64,000 nucleotides of DNA from Eriocheir sinensis. Lineage: Eukaryota > Arthropoda > Malacostraca > Decapoda > Varunidae. The notes beneath the pieces were generated by a model that saw only the letters and a list, made by a program, of their open reading frames with translations, had not been told where the DNA came from and did no database searches. Numbering within the stretch: the first letter of the stretch is position 1; each line of letters opens with the position of its first letter. The translations under genes were made by a program, and so were the position numbers. The DNA lies in assembly GCF_024679095.1 (NCBI RefSeq), contig NC_066549.1:7410995-7474994 (forward strand). Reading direction: 5' to 3'. Shown in pieces: positions 24,487 through 59,639 of this stretch.

Positions 24487-24955
24487 CCTGTCCTTACCCT
24501 ACCTCCCTACCCTACCCTGTCCTTACCCTACCTCCCTACCCTACCCTGTCCTTACCCTACCTCTCTATCCTACCCTGTCCTTACCCTACCTCTCTATCCT
24601 ACCCTGTCCTTACCCTACCCTGTCCTTAACCTACCTCCTTACCCTACCTCCCCACCCCTACCCCTGTCCTTACCCCACCTCCCTACCCCTACCCCACCTC
24701 CCACCCCTACCCTGTCCTTACCTTACCTCCTTACCCTACCCTGTCCTTACCCTACCTCCCTACCCTACCCTGTCCTTACCCTACCTCTCTATCCTACCCT
24801 GTCCTTACCCTACCTCCCTACCCTACCCTGTCCTTACCCTACCTCCCTACCCTACCCTGTCCTTACCCTACCTCCCTACCCTACCCTGTCCTTACCCTAC
24901 CTCCCTACCCTACCCTGTCCTTACCCTACCCTTACCTCCTTACCCTACCATACAC
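24487..24955. repeat. 29-bp minisatellite, about 16 copies
   Basis: Unit CCTGTCCTTACCCTACCTCC plus CTACCCTAC, with CTCTATCC variants and a few truncated units. It is not the arthropod telomere motif CCTAA. Confidence 0.93.
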
Positions 24956-25174
24956 ACTGATATTTTCCACCCCTTTTTCCACCTATACACTCAGACTGAT
25001 CACCCATTCTTTGTCTGCCCTCTACTCTTTCCTATGTATGTTCTTTCCCTTTTATTCTGGCCCAGTGCAGTACGATTGACTCATTAAAAACAAGCTTCAC
25101 CGTCACCTCCTTCGACTCAATATTCATTAAAGTAGAAATATAAGTTAGTGGCGTTTGATTTCATATAATTTCAC

Positions 25175-25470
25175 GTAGGTTTAACGCCAGATCATCTTGT
25201 CTGGATCATAGGGCTTGTGTGCTGTGAATATCTATGTAAATCTATGTAAACCTACTCTCTCCTGGATACTTATTTCACCAAGGTTTAACGTCAGATCATC
25301 TTGCCTGGATCATAGGACTTGTGTGGTCTGAATATCTATGTAAATCTATGTAAATCAACTCTCCTGGATACTTATTTCACCAAGGTTTAACGTCAGATCA
25401 TCTTGCCTGGATCATAGGACTTGTGTGGTCTGAATATCTATGTAAATCTATGTAAATCAACTCTCCTGGA
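25175..25470 (+). repeat. LINE group B 3' tails in tandem
   Basis: GTTTAACG(C/T)CAGATCATCT starts at 25180, 25283 and 25385, each followed by TGTGTGGTCTGAATATCTAT and ATCTATGTAAATC, which resemble the terminal bases of the group B LINE. Period 102-103 bp. Confidence 0.75.
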
Positions 25471-25479
25471 TATGTATTT

Positions 25480-25960
25480 CCCTCTCACCCGTTATCCCTC
25501 GTCGCCTCTGTTGCCAGGTTGCTCTTCTTTCCCCTCCTCAGTCGCTTGTCATTTGTTTGTCCTGCCCCCTCTACCCTCACCCCCCCTTGCCTCTTCCTTC
25601 TCTTCCGCCTCTACTCTTTCCTATATATCTCCCTTTTCACACATTGTCCCTCTCGCCGCTATTGCCAGGTTCCTCTTCTTTCCCCTCCTCAGTTAGTCCT
25701 TTGTTAGTCCTGTACCCTCCACCCTCACCCCCCCCTTGCCTCTTCCTTCTCTACTCTTTCCTGTATATTTCCCTTTTCACACATTGTCCCTCTCGCCGCT
25801 ATTGCCAGGTTGATTTTCCTTCCCCTCCTCAGTCGCTTGTCCCTTGCTCGTCCTCCGCACTCCACCCTCAACCCGCCCACTCTCATCCTGCCACTCACCT
25901 CCCCGCCCTTTTTTCCACCCTTCCTGTCACCCCTGCCCTCCTCTCTGCATGACTTTAGCG
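25480..25960. repeat. About 130-bp pyrimidine-rich tandem repeat, three units
   Basis: GTTGCTCTTCTTTCCCCTCC, GTTCCTCTTCTTTCCCCTCC and TTGATTTTCCTTCCCCTCC are each preceded by CGC(C/T)(T/A)(C/A)T(G/A)TTGCCAG. Confidence 0.8.
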
Positions 25961-26011
25961 AGATCCTGTTAATTCCTCCTCTCCTCATTGTCTTTCTCAT
26001 CTACCATATCT

Positions 26012-26095
26012 CTTCTTTTTTACAGTGAAGGAAGCAGCTCAAGGGCAAAAAAAAAAATGAGAAAAAAATCCCACTAATCATATTTAAGACAACCA
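26012..26095 (+). mobile_element. Short dispersed element (SINE-like), copy
   Basis: TTTTTTACAGTGAAGGAAGC and AGCTCAAGGGCAAAAAAAAA match 2585-2690. Confidence 0.6.
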
Positions 26096-26350
26096 AGTGT
26101 ATCTAACATGGTTCACCGTATAGTACCAAAAACGGCAGCCGGGTGCACTATAAGCTTCCGCGTTGTGACGGACCCCTGCACGCCGCCACCCTCACATTTT
26201 CACACTCGAGAATAACACCAAACCATAATAGGCTACTTTTGGGCTCCACTGACCGTGACCACCTTGGAAGACGTGTATTAGAAGCCGTATACTTCTAAGC
26301 ACAAACAGTATTACATAAACGCACTAGCTTGAGCGTGACGGTATTCTGCT
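26096..26350. other. No recognised feature
   Basis: Mixed-composition sequence between two repeats; no gene-like frame. Confidence 0.35.
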
Positions 26351-26353
26351 CGG

Positions 26354-26793
26354 GGTCGTATTAAAAGACATTTCCTCGTCCAGCAACACATATTTGACAA
26401 GGCTTTCGTAGGAGTTGTGGGCATTTACAGTAGTAGTTTTATGATCCTGGTGGTAGTGTGACCCTTCTTCTGTACCGTGAACCTGAAGAGACAATCATTA
26501 GAACACGACTGACCCCCTCTTTGACCTCTAGAAATAGGAAATGAGAACAGCGAGTATGTCTTATAATCCCTCTGGTCGTATTACAAGACATTTCCTCGTC
26601 CAGCAACACATATTTGACAAGGCTTTCGTAGGAGTTGTGGGCATTTCCAGGGGTAGTTTTATGATCCTGGTGGTAGTCTGACCCTTCCTCTGTACCGTGA
26701 ACCTAAAGAAACACTCATTAGAACCCGACTGCCCCCCTCTTTGACCTTTAGGAATAGCTGATGTGAGATGCGAAGGTGTCTTATAATGCCGAC
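26354..26793 (-). repeat. 220-bp tandem duplication of the dispersed repeat ancestral to the 65-bp array
   Basis: Two adjacent copies start at GGTCGTATTA (26354 and 26574). Both contain TTGACAAGGCTTTCGTAGGA and AGTTTTATGATCCTGGTGG. In reverse this reads CATAAAACTACCCCTGGAAA ... GAAAGCCTTGTC, the same word order as the 3595-4905 units. A minus frame (QTTTRIIKLPLEMP) and the frame at 2469 (QTTRTVKLPLQMP) are alike because the DNA is alike. Confidence 0.85.
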
Positions 26794-26925
26794 CTCGAGT
26801 CAATGTCACTGCCGCATCCTCTCCTTATCTAATTGGATCCGCAAGGACTCCTCTCAGACGAGCACTCGAAAAATGCTTGTGGCCACGCGGCTGTGACTTG
26901 CGCTGTCATGGTAACAGGCATCAGC

Positions 26926-27121
26926 GTTACCAGACTGTCGTACTCAGCACATTATATTTTTCGGTTTCCTGACCCATAATTATTGCAAAAATATAAAAGA
27001 AATCCATAATAATGATGGTTTTAACAATAACTTCAATGAATATCGTATTTTTTTGTCATTTGTTTTGGGTCTGAAGTTAAAAAAATGTATAGTTCTGAGT
27101 ACAGTACGACAATCTGGTAAC
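26926..27121. mobile_element. MITE with GTTACCAGA inverted ends, copy 2
   Basis: Left end GTTACCAGACTGTCGTACTC, right end on the other strand GTTACCAGATTGTCGTACT. 196 bp, interior similar to 3272-3458. Confidence 0.8.
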
Positions 27122-27271
27122 CTTGATAAACCCAGAACACACACGACGCACACGATACAATGTGCGCCCAATCTGCGCCCAGCAGGGGAGGGACACGATC
27201 ACGGAAAATGCGAATCATCCACTAAAAGCGTACCTACCCAATTTGGGCGGGAGGCTAACGAGATGACCAAG

Positions 27272-27272
<1 letters not shown>

Positions 27273-27306
<34 letters not shown>
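27273..27306. repeat. GT microsatellite
   Basis: About 32 bp of GT. Confidence 0.9.
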
Positions 27307-27309
27307 CTT

Positions 27310-28115
27310 ATCTACTTATATTACTACATGATTGAGCCAGGCTCGTAATATCCCATATTTTCATGCATTTCTATTATGTAAATCCTTTAATTTGTGTATA
27401 CAGTGAGACACGATTTCATTTGATATTACATTCCCCTCCGTTTCCCTTTGTTGGAAAACCTGAATCTTACAACTTTATAATCTCCTTTTATTAAAGATGT
27501 TTTTAATGTGCTCTTTTCATGTAACCTTAATTACCATAACCCTCAATGATAATAACAAAGCTAAGCGTCAATAGATGCAGTGTCGAACAGACCTTCGTTA
27601 GGACAGGTGTTCATCAAGTACTTCTGTTACCTTGCTGCCACGACTAGTTAAGCAAATACCCATTCCAATCGGTAAATCAGTTGCTCTGATTATGTAAACC
27701 GAAGGGAAATCAATCAACGTAAATCACTGTTCCTGCGTGCAACAGGAATACAGCAGAGCATAATAAAGACGGGGTCCCACCGTCACGACCTTTGCTCCCG
27801 ATTCCGCCACGATGTCAAAAAATGGAAGTCGCGGTTGGAATCGTGATGACATCATCAGAAACTGTTGGAAACAGGGGCGGGGCTTACGCTACAACGATGT
27901 CACAACATAATTTGCGTGACACCCAAACGCTCCCCAACGCTATGCTACGACATGGAGACGACCCCCAAGGACTTGCGTTGCCCATCGTTGAATGGGCCAC
28001 GACGGGCAAGGACTAATCGCAAAGAAAATGACAAAGACCCACACGGACCCACAACGTTACATAACACACGGACGCTTCAGAACGGCATGCGTGGGAGATG
28101 CGTGGTATAGTACTT
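27310..28115. other. No recognised gene
   Basis: AT-rich to 27770, then a GC-balanced stretch (27770-28110) with short frames on the plus strand that match nothing I know. The composition change hints at an unidentified repeat. Confidence 0.35.
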
Positions 28116-28121
28116 TCAATT

Positions 28122-28225
28122 TAGGGGTGGGCAGGTACCGGTACCAGACTGCTCGGTACTGGTACCGAGTGCCGAGTGGAATCGATTCTATTCGGCACTC
28201 GGTACCGGTACCGTGCCGAGTAGAC
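28122..28225. mobile_element. hAT-like terminus with a strong palindrome
   Basis: Begins TAGGGGTGGGCAGG, like hAT ends (CAGGGGTGGGCAA). Inside, 28155-28212 is an almost perfect inverted repeat: GGTACTGGTACCGAGTGCC pairs with GGCACTCGGTACCGGTACC around ATCGAT. The opposite element end was not found. Confidence 0.45.
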
Positions 28226-28440
28226 TCTCTCCGCCATTTTGTCCTGCGCGCGTTGTTGTTTTCATTCTCCCTCTCGCCTCCATTATTTCATTAACATATA
28301 TATTAGATAATTCTTCATGTCCGATTCTTTTTTAAAGGTTTGGTAATATATACTGTTATTGTTATTAGACTATGAGTCCATCCATAATAACTATATTATA
28401 TGCTATTTTTTTATCGAAAAAATAAATATTCATTTCATAC

Positions 28441-28442
<2 letters not shown>

Positions 28443-28498
<56 letters not shown>
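28443..28498. repeat. GA microsatellite
   Basis: About 56 bp of GA in AT-rich DNA. Confidence 0.95.
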
Positions 28499-28500
<2 letters not shown>

Positions 28501-28855
28501 CTTCTCCTCTGACTTGCATGTTTTTTACCTTTCTTTTGAAATTTTCCGAACTTGTTTTCAAGGCAGGCCTTTTAAGTTTGCTACCGGACTACAGTAAATT
28601 AAATAAATGGTGACAATGATCCAAAAATAAAGAAAATTCACACAAAAAAATTGATATTTTTAAATAGTAATTTGAAGTATAAATGGTAGATGGAATTCAG
28701 CACAGAAAAAATGTGACATAACCGCTGGAAAACAAACACACATGTATCTGGAGAAACAAACTTGGAGTGAGTCATCAACAGACACATCACCAGCTCATAA
28801 AAATAATAAAATGCTAACACTAAGCTTTGTCATGTATAGATATGTTAGAACGGAT

Positions 28856-28886
<31 letters not shown>

Positions 28887-29247
28887 TTTTTTTTACGTCG
28901 CTGCCTGTTGCGCCGGTAGGCATCTTCCTGGTGGGGCCTGATGGTCGGCCCAAGGCTTCTTCCAGGTGGGGCCTGATGGTCGGCCCAGCCCGTTCTGGCG
29001 CAGGCGAGTGTTTATAGTGGCGCCATCTTGCATTGGCTCATGCTGCCCCCCGGAACTCGTACTTGATTCGCTTGGACGGCTTCCTCTAGAGTCTGGGTTG
29101 ATGGGTGGTCTTCAGGACAGCATGTGGGTAGTTTTAAGCCACTCGGCGGTGACTGAAAAATCCAAGTGGTAGCGTGAGGATTCGAACCCGCGTCGTCCAT
29201 CACGCGGCGAATGTGGGCCCAGTACGTTACCACTTCGGCCACCGCCT
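28856..29247 (-). mobile_element. tRNA-derived SINE with AAAT tail
   Basis: Read on the minus strand: head with A-box-like TGGCCGAAGTGGT and B-box GGTTCGAATCC (29188-29178), body with AAGATGGCGCCACTATAAAC, and a tail of TAAA repeats (28856-28889 on the plus strand TTTA). A segment of about 40 bp (GGTGGGGCCTGATGGTCGGC) is duplicated in the body. Full-length relative of the fragment at 4961-5110. Confidence 0.8.
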
Positions 29248-29919
29248 AATAATAAATTAATATTGTAAATGTAACATTAGAACATCAAGCCAATGTTTAG
29301 AGCCTACTTTCAAAGACACCTTAAAAGAAGATTGAAAAGATACATACAGACTACAGAGGCTTGATACAAGGTGGCCCATTTTAAGATCTTTTATCAATGA
29401 AGGAAGACTGAAAACTTTACATACGAAAAAAGATAACATGAGAGTATGTTACACAATTATACAACAAGAAATGAACACATGTAAATGGGTATAAAACAAG
29501 GCAAGTTACCTTCTGGTGGGTGCCACTGAATACCTTAAAACAGGACAAGATGCAGCAAATTTATGAACACAAGTCTGTAGGAAATTATCTGAACGGGGAA
29601 AAAATTAAATGATCCAAACTACACAATGGCTTATAGATGCGAGTTGCCATTACCAGTCTGTTGTTGCTGCTTCAGACTTTCCACCTACACAGGCTACTTC
29701 CTTAAACTTGTTAATTGGGTGAACACCTTCTAGGATGACACGCTCATGTGGTAGTTGGCATCAGACTTAATCAATTCAAACAGCTTCCAATTTACTGGCA
29801 ATCTCACACATACTCCTGCCCTCCTTGAATATTTTTGTTAGCATTTTCTTCAATCCTGCCAGTATTAAGAGCAAAAAAGATGGAATACTTACAAAAATCA
29901 TATGAAACAAGAGGAGAAA
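29248..29919. other. AT-rich sequence, no recognised gene
   Basis: Unique-looking DNA between the SINE and the possible CPT1 3' flank. No supported exon. Confidence 0.4.
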
Positions 29920-53053
<23,134 letters not shown>

Positions 53054-53085
53054 CCCTGGTGCTGCTGCCCGCCCCACTCACTGTG
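53054..53085 (-). other. CPT1: CPT1 5' UTR part of exon 1
   Basis: Thirty-two bases between a pyrimidine-rich acceptor (ctttccttggtgcag, ending at 53086) and the start codon. It implies a spliced 5' leader. The acceptor is inferred from sequence only; transcription through it has not been shown. Confidence 0.6.
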
Positions 53086-53157
53086 CTGCACCAAGGAAAG
53101 ACACTGGTCACTATAAATGTGTATATAAGTAGGTAAAAATGAGACTGTCTGTCTGAC

Positions 53158-53203
53158 AGAGAGAGAGAGAGAGAGTGAGAGAGTGAGAAGAGAGAGAAAG
53201 AGA

Positions 53204-53252
<49 letters not shown>
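53158..53252. repeat. GA-rich microsatellite upstream of CPT1 exon 1
   Basis: GA repeats with AAAGAGAAAG interruptions, about 70 bp upstream of the exon 1 acceptor. It directly precedes a LINE fragment. Confidence 0.9.
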
Positions 53253-53257
<5 letters not shown>

Positions 53258-53264
53258 AAAAATA

Positions 53265-53825
53265 TAGGAATAGCATTCCATTACTTGGATAAAGATATGA
53301 CGAAAAAGATGATTACCACTATGATTAGACTAAAGTTGGAATATGCAGAAACTGTGTGGTCTCCCCATAAGAAGAAACATGTGAAAAAAATAGAAAGAAT
53401 ACAAAGGATGGCAACGAAGATGGTTCCAGAACTGGAAGGATTGTCATATGAAGAAAGGTTAAAGGAAATGGACCTGCCAACATTGGAACAAAGAAGAGAA
53501 AGGGGAGACCTAATACTAATTTACAAATTATGGAATAAAATGGAAGTAGACAACGAGGAGTTGCTATTAAGAGAAGTAAGAAACACAAGCAACACACGAG
53601 GACACAGTAAAAAATTGAGAAAAGGAAGATGCTTGAGACATAAAAAAATATAGCTTCCCGCAAAGAAACATAAGAGGTTTGGAACAGCCTACGTGAGGAA
53701 GTAGTATCGGCGAAGAGTGTGCACAACTTTAAGGAAAAACTGGACAAGTACAGATATGGAAACGGGAGCACACGAGCGTAAGCCTAGGCCCTGTAAAATT
53801 ATAACTAGGTAAATACACACACACT
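53265..53825 (+). mobile_element. LINE group A 3' fragment
   Basis: Plus-strand frame up to 53653 encodes DMTKKMITTMIRLKLEYAET, VWSPHKKKHVKKIERIQRMA, LEGLSYEERLKEMDLPTLEQ and RRERGDLILIYKLWNK. After a frameshift comes VWNSLREEVVSA and FKEKLDKYRYGNG. Ends with AACTAGGTAAATACACAC. This is the reverse-transcriptase-distal part of a LINE; the 5' part is missing. Confidence 0.85.
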
Positions 53826-54109
53826 AAAAACATTAGTTGAGTACTGTACCTACACATGACAGAGGAGGTTAAGAATGAAACTTTTAGATTTCTTTGAAGG
53901 CCTAACATGACTGTTGCCTAACATAATAGTTGGCCAGAGGACAAATAATATAATTTAATCTATGTGTTGAACTGTTGCTGTCATAACTGAGTCCATACAG
54001 GTCCTTAGTTATCATTAGTTACCAACATACAAAGGTTTCTGTAAGGCAATTCAGTACTAACTTCATTTACTTCAGTTTGCATATTTTGTACTTTTTAATG
54101 GAACTTTTT

Positions 54110-54300
54110 TTGCTACATTTTATGCATACACACACAATCCATTCATTCATCATCATTTGACACTATCGGTCCACTGCAGAACAATGGCTTTTCTCTACAT
54201 CCTTCATTTGTCTGATATTAGTGTACCTCATCCTGCTCTGACAAATGTTATAATTTCATCATCCAATTGGTCCATCTGTTGTCAGTTCTATCTGTGATAT
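54110..54300 (-). mobile_element. LINE group C 3' fragment, decayed
   Basis: Minus strand reads DNRWTNWMMKL and, further on, CREKPLFCSGPIV, then short GATGAT tail. It is similar to the RWERPLFCSGIV end near 19080. Heavily mutated; boundaries approximate. Confidence 0.55.
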
Positions 54301-55489
54301 GGCCCACCAAAGTAAATTCCATGTTCCTAATCATCACTAAAAATATCTAAATCTTCGTCTGTTGTCTAACCAATGATGCTCACTTCCTATCTCCATGATG
54401 TACCCACCATCTTGATCACCATTCAGTGTGATTCTAATCTTTCTACCACACCACTACTTGAACTATAGAATACTTTAAAATAACTAAATCTTTACTATTT
54501 AAATACTGCAATAAATCACATGCACTTTACATGTAACAGAAAAGTACTAACACAAACCATATCAAATACCTAAACACAACTGTCATAATAAATGTAACAT
54601 TACATCACTAAGGAAATGAACACATTACTAACACAGCAACACATACCACATATCGTCACCTGAATGCCCACATCCTTCTTCATATCACATACAAAGCCAG
54701 TTTTATTTCCTTGAAAAATAGATAACCACTCTATTCCCTCCTGCACGTGTCACAGAAGAGAAAGTGGGAAGGAACTGTTTGGCAACCTGTCCACAGAGGT
54801 TCTAGCAAGGCTGGCACAGAGCCAAGCCATCACAAGACACCAGCTACTCTCACAGTCAGCTGGCACTCTCTAGTGGCTGAGGCACTGCCAACCTCTGGTC
54901 ATCCCTTCCTGGCATATTAAACAAAAAGTCAAGCCAAGTTCTGTAAATAACCTGAACTTACAACACAAAAATAAAAATGGCAGTACCCCAGACTGTTTAG
55001 GACACATATTATGCCTCAAAAGGTTTTTCTCCCTTTTAAGGCAAATTTTCTACATGTGCATAATCCTAGATTATATCATTCTGACAATGTAAACAAAAAA
55101 TCCTTCAGATAGTTCACTGAAAAATCATGTTGGGACACACACACACACACACACACATACAACCAAGACAATAGCCAAAAATACATTCCCACCTCTTGGT
55201 GTCACTAAGAATGCATGCAGCAAGTTACTACATCGTATCCTAAAATATCCTGCGGTCCTTTGTGTCTCCCTAAAATAAGGTCAGTGACCCATTCCACAAC
55301 CTTGACAAAAACCAGCAAGGCAGGATGACCCCAAAAAGAACCAACTCTCTCCACCAGTCCTGAACAAACCCTCTAAACAAGGAAGCCTTGCACAGCACAT
55401 CTTGTGCATCAATGCTGCCACCACAACCAAGCCACCAGACAAACCCAGGCACCATGACTTATCCTGTCTTCCCTATCCAGGATGTGTGT
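54301..55489. other. Upstream flank of CPT1 without a recognised gene
   Basis: AT-rich and mostly unique in appearance, with a short CA repeat at about 55136-55158. The open frame at 55270-55455 shows no family similarity. No exon could be supported here. Confidence 0.5.
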
Positions 55490-56003
55490 GCGTGTGTATT
55501 TACCTAGTTGCGACATACGGGAAAAAAGCTACGCTAGCGCTGTCCCTTTTCCATATCCGCTCTTGTCCAACTTTTCCTTAAAATCATGAATGTTTCTTGT
55601 ACAAACCACCTCCTCCTCCAGCCTATTCCATAGCTCAATGTTTCTGTTTGGGAAGCTAAACTTTTTCACATCTCGCCTACACGTGGTTGCCCTCAACTTT
55701 TTTCCATGTCCTCTCGTTGCTCTCTCATTCCACACATATAGGTCCTCTGTCCAAATCCTCCACTCGGCTCGCCACCCTGTACACTGCTATCAGGTCTCCT
55801 CTTTCTCTTCTCTCCAGGGTTGTGAGCCCCATGCTATTGAGTCTCTCCTCATAAGTCCGATCTCTAAGTTCCGGTACCATCTTAGTTGCCACTCTCTGCA
55901 CTCTTTCCAGCTTTCTTATGTTCTTTTTGTGAGGAGACCAGACCACTGCTGCATACTCCAACCTTGGCCTTATCATTGTAACTATTATTTTCTTCATCAC
56001 CAA
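55490..56003 (-). mobile_element. LINE group A 3' fragment with one frameshift
   Basis: Minus strand. 56003-55725 encodes VTMIRPRLEYAAVVWSPHKK, VPELRDRTYEERLNSMGLT and LERRERGDLIAVYRV. A frameshift near 55730 shifts to a second frame with FSFPNRNIELWNRLEEEVV and IHDFKEKLDKSGYGKG. The 3' end AACTAGGTAAATACACAC is present at 55494. The 5' break coincides with a GT repeat. Confidence 0.85.

Positions 56004-56059
<56 letters not shown>
56004..56059. repeat. GT microsatellite between a LINE and a SINE
   Basis: About 55 bp of GT. It bounds the 5' break of the LINE fragment on one side and the 3' tail of the SINE on the other. Confidence 0.9.
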
Positions 56060-56061
<2 letters not shown>

Positions 56062-56317
56062 CACCACGGCCTGATCACGTGTTGGACTCGTAATCGCCAG
56101 CAGGTACCCTCCTGACATGAGCAAGTGCTCTTTATCATCAATCTCTGGGTACTGCCAGGACCTCACACATCCCAGATCCTATCCCCCTTGCTCAAGGGGG
56201 GAGAGTAACCACTCCTAGTCAACAGAAAGAATCCGGCCTGAGCGGGTTCAAACCACTGCCCTGTCAGACCGTGAAGCCTAGCAACGCAGCGCTCTAACCA
56301 CTTGCACCGCGGGGTGG
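56060..56317 (-). mobile_element. tRNA-derived SINE
   Basis: The minus-strand 5' end carries an A-box-like TGGTTAGAGCGC and a B-box GGTTTGAACCC (56254-56244) spaced as in a tRNA promoter, followed by an unrelated body and a CA/GT tail. The tRNA fold is not intact through an acceptor stem, so it is a SINE head rather than a tRNA gene. Confidence 0.7.
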
Positions 56318-56589
56318 TGTGTAATTCACCTCTTGGTCTGCTGCGGGTCTCTCTCGAGACAGCCAGCCGTTCCCCTACGGAAGAGCACAGAGCTCATAGT
56401 ACCGATCTTTGTGTGTGTGTGTCTTGCGTTGTAATTTCTCCAGATCTGTTTTAAACAAGTCATGAATGTCCCTTCTTACTATTTACACTTCAAAACCATT
56501 TTTTTCACTACACTGCTGAGCCTACTTCGGCTCACCATCCTTGTCCTCACTGGCCCCTGTAAGCCTTACTTCTTTGCTTTCCTCTAGAA

Positions 56590-56911
<322 letters not shown>

Positions 56912-57959
56912 CTCTAGAAAATAAATATAATTGACTTCCATGCAAGACTTCATCAATACACAAACTGTCTGGGGAAAACTACATCCATGATTTGAGATAA
57001 TTATATCCTAGTGTTCTGGACAGTGGAACCATATGTATTACTTTTTTGAGAACCTGTATATTTTACACATGAATAAGGTTTCTCAGTTTTAAAATATAAC
57101 CATAAGCTATCTGACAGCTGGAATCTCTGCACATGAAGATGAGCCACTACTTATCTTTTATTCTAATCATATGCACTCTGAATTTGAAATAATGGATAAC
57201 CAGCTGACCCAAATTAAAGAACTGCTTCTTGCAACACTCAAAACTGCAAAACTTTTATCAGGCACACACCTGGACACCAAGCCTCCTCAGCACACAATGA
57301 CACAGCGCCAGAGAAGTCAGGGTAAAAGTCTATCAATAAACTGACCTTTCTACCTTCTTATCTTGCATCCTCTTTTTCTGATAACTTGTAAAATCATTGC
57401 ACCAATGGCCTATGCACATACCTGACTTCCACCATATTAGTTTTCATTTCTTACATTGAATCTATTTACTTTTTAGTATAGCTAATACTTGTGAATACAA
57501 CCATACAATGACGTACTGTATCATACCATGACAAAAATAAGACATGTTATCTAACGCACAACAAAAAGACAAAATGTTGGGGGGACGTCCAAGACTATGA
57601 CAATAATAGTTGTTTTCATAATACAGTAAAACCATTACGCAAAGATAAGTCCCTATCAATGTGCTTAACCAGACTGTCACTTATCAGCACGGGGGAATCC
57701 CAAGGCAATGAACTTAAGCTATCAAAACTGAATATAAACAGTTAGGCCATGCTAAGGCTGGGTTAACTGAAGATTGGATTGACTCAAAAACAGTTAGCCT
57801 TCAAATGCTGTTATTGAATTATCACATTTCAGAGGCAAGGTCTTCTGATTCAATATGATATTATTTGAGGCAATAATATTAACTCTCACTCATATGAACT
57901 GTTCCCCATGAATAGGCAGGAAAATTAATTAGCTTAACAGTCATGCAGCACATTACATC

Positions 57960-58118
<159 letters not shown>

Positions 58119-58268
58119 CAGTGTTCTGCTCCGAGACATTAAATAAGGAATACATAAACACAAAGCAGAAAAGAGTGCAGAGCTATAATGCTGCACTCAC
58201 TGAAAGGTGATACTAAATCTACAAGACTATATCGTAGTCTTGTAGATTTAGTATTGCCTTTCAGTGAG

Positions 58269-58571
58269 CAGGACGCCTCCGTGGTCTAGTGGTCAGCGTG
58301 CCTGGCTTCTACTCCGCAGGCCCAGGTTCGAATCCCGTCCCGGGTAGTCAGCGTGCAGCTCGCCCAGCTGTTCATCCTTTCTTTCGGGCTGGTCGATAAA
58401 TGGGTACCTGGGGAAACCTGGGGAAGGTAAACTGTGGCAATCCGGATGTCACACTGGCCCTGTGTCCCGGGGTAATGGGCTCCCTCCCACCACAGGCTCA
58501 AGGGCCAATGTTACGGAGATGAGCACCGAGGCCACGCACTGCTACAGCATATGCCCTCAACTTTACCTTTA
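58269..58571 (+). mobile_element. tRNA-derived SINE with target duplication
   Basis: The head contains the A-box-like TGGTCTAGTGG and the B-box GGTTCGAATCC, then a body ending in GAGATGAGCACCGAGGCCAC and TTTACCTTTACC. The target duplication CCTTTCAGTGAG (58257-58268) recurs as CCTTTCCAGTGAG (58572-58584). Partial tails of the same family occur at 15398-15440 and 62265-62320. Confidence 0.85.
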
Positions 58572-58739
58572 CCTTTCCAGTGAGTGCAGCATTATAACTC
58601 TGCTTTGTCTTTATGTATTGTTTTTTTATGTCTCAGAGCACAACACAATGGTTTTTTTTATTATTATTAATGTAATGTGCTGCACGACTGTCAAGCTAAT
58701 TAAATGGCTTGTTTTTTTCTTTACCTTGGTAGATTTTAT

Positions 58740-59160
58740 TCTTCACCATCATCAGCCTGTATCATTCCACTGCAAGACATGGCCCTCTCCCAATTTATTT
58801 TTGTTCTGCATTTCAAGTTTAAAATCCTGATGTAAACATTCTGTAAACTTAATCATTTCATCAGACCATCTACTGAATGGCCTCCCCTTGGGTGTCTCTG
58901 TAATCAGATATTTCCCAGTCTATCACTCTCTCTGCCCATTTGTTGTCCCGTCTTCTACATGTCCCATGCCCACTGTCATTTTTTTTATTTTAATGCCCTT
59001 ATTGTCATCTACTTTTCTGTTCTCATTTTCTTTTGCAGTTTTTCTTATCCATTATGATGATTTTCGGCATCTATCTCTCCATTCTTCTTGGAGCTCTTCT
59101 CACTTTCCCTTCCAGATACTTTTTCAACATCCACATGTCAAGACTGGGAGGACCCAATGA
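58740..59160 (-). mobile_element. LINE group C C-terminal fragment
   Basis: The minus strand reads KWAERVIDWEISDYRDTQGR, PFSRWSDEMIKF and GEGHVLQWNDTG, the GRP..RW.D......W pattern typical for the end of these LINEs, then a GATGATG-type end near 58745. Decayed; catalytic part missing. Confidence 0.6.
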
Positions 59161-59630
59161 TTAAAAACCTTTTGCTTTAAGTACAACAGTAGAGCCTCTC
59201 AATCTGTTACCTTATTTTCCAAAAGCACTTTAGTTCAGTTATCAAGTCTTTTTAATTACAGTTTGAGTGAAGGATATGTTTGCATCAGCTGTCCTAAGTA
59301 TGCATATTCATTTACTGTTTCTAGAGCTTCCTCTCATAGGATTTGAGCATGACTGATGAACATAATTTTAGTCATGTTATTCACCTTTAGCCCTACACTT
59401 GCAGACTTTCTTGGTTTAGTTCTATGATAAAAACAAACATTGACTACCGGTATACTGTAATTACAGGTAAGTCAGCACAGTAATATATATTTTATTATAA
59501 AATTTTAAAATTTTGAGCAATGCTGCAGAAGTAGAAAATTACTCTAAAGTCGACAATGTAACATCTGTTAGAGATCCAATGACCCCTTTCAGGTGATAAA
59601 GCAGGGCATGCTCTATTAATTTCAGTGTAT
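59161..59630. other. No recognised feature
   Basis: AT-rich sequence without repeats or gene-like frames that I can support. Confidence 0.4.
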
Positions 59631-59639
59631 GGAGAACCA

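Noticed and set aside
24487..24955. Interstitial telomere repeat
   Set aside because: The CCCTACC words resemble it, but arthropod telomeres are TTAGG/CCTAA, and the true period is 29 bp.
26561..26809. Conserved small protein, because a similar peptide (TTR..KLPL.MP) occurs at 2469-2723
   Set aside because: The similarity extends outside the frames and into the 65-bp array, so it is shared repeat DNA, not a shared gene.
58262..58340. tRNA gene on the plus strand with A and B boxes
   Set aside because: Followed by a SINE body and flanked by a target duplication, and the acceptor stem does not close; a SINE head. The same holds for 29170-29247 and 56240-56317 on the minus strand.
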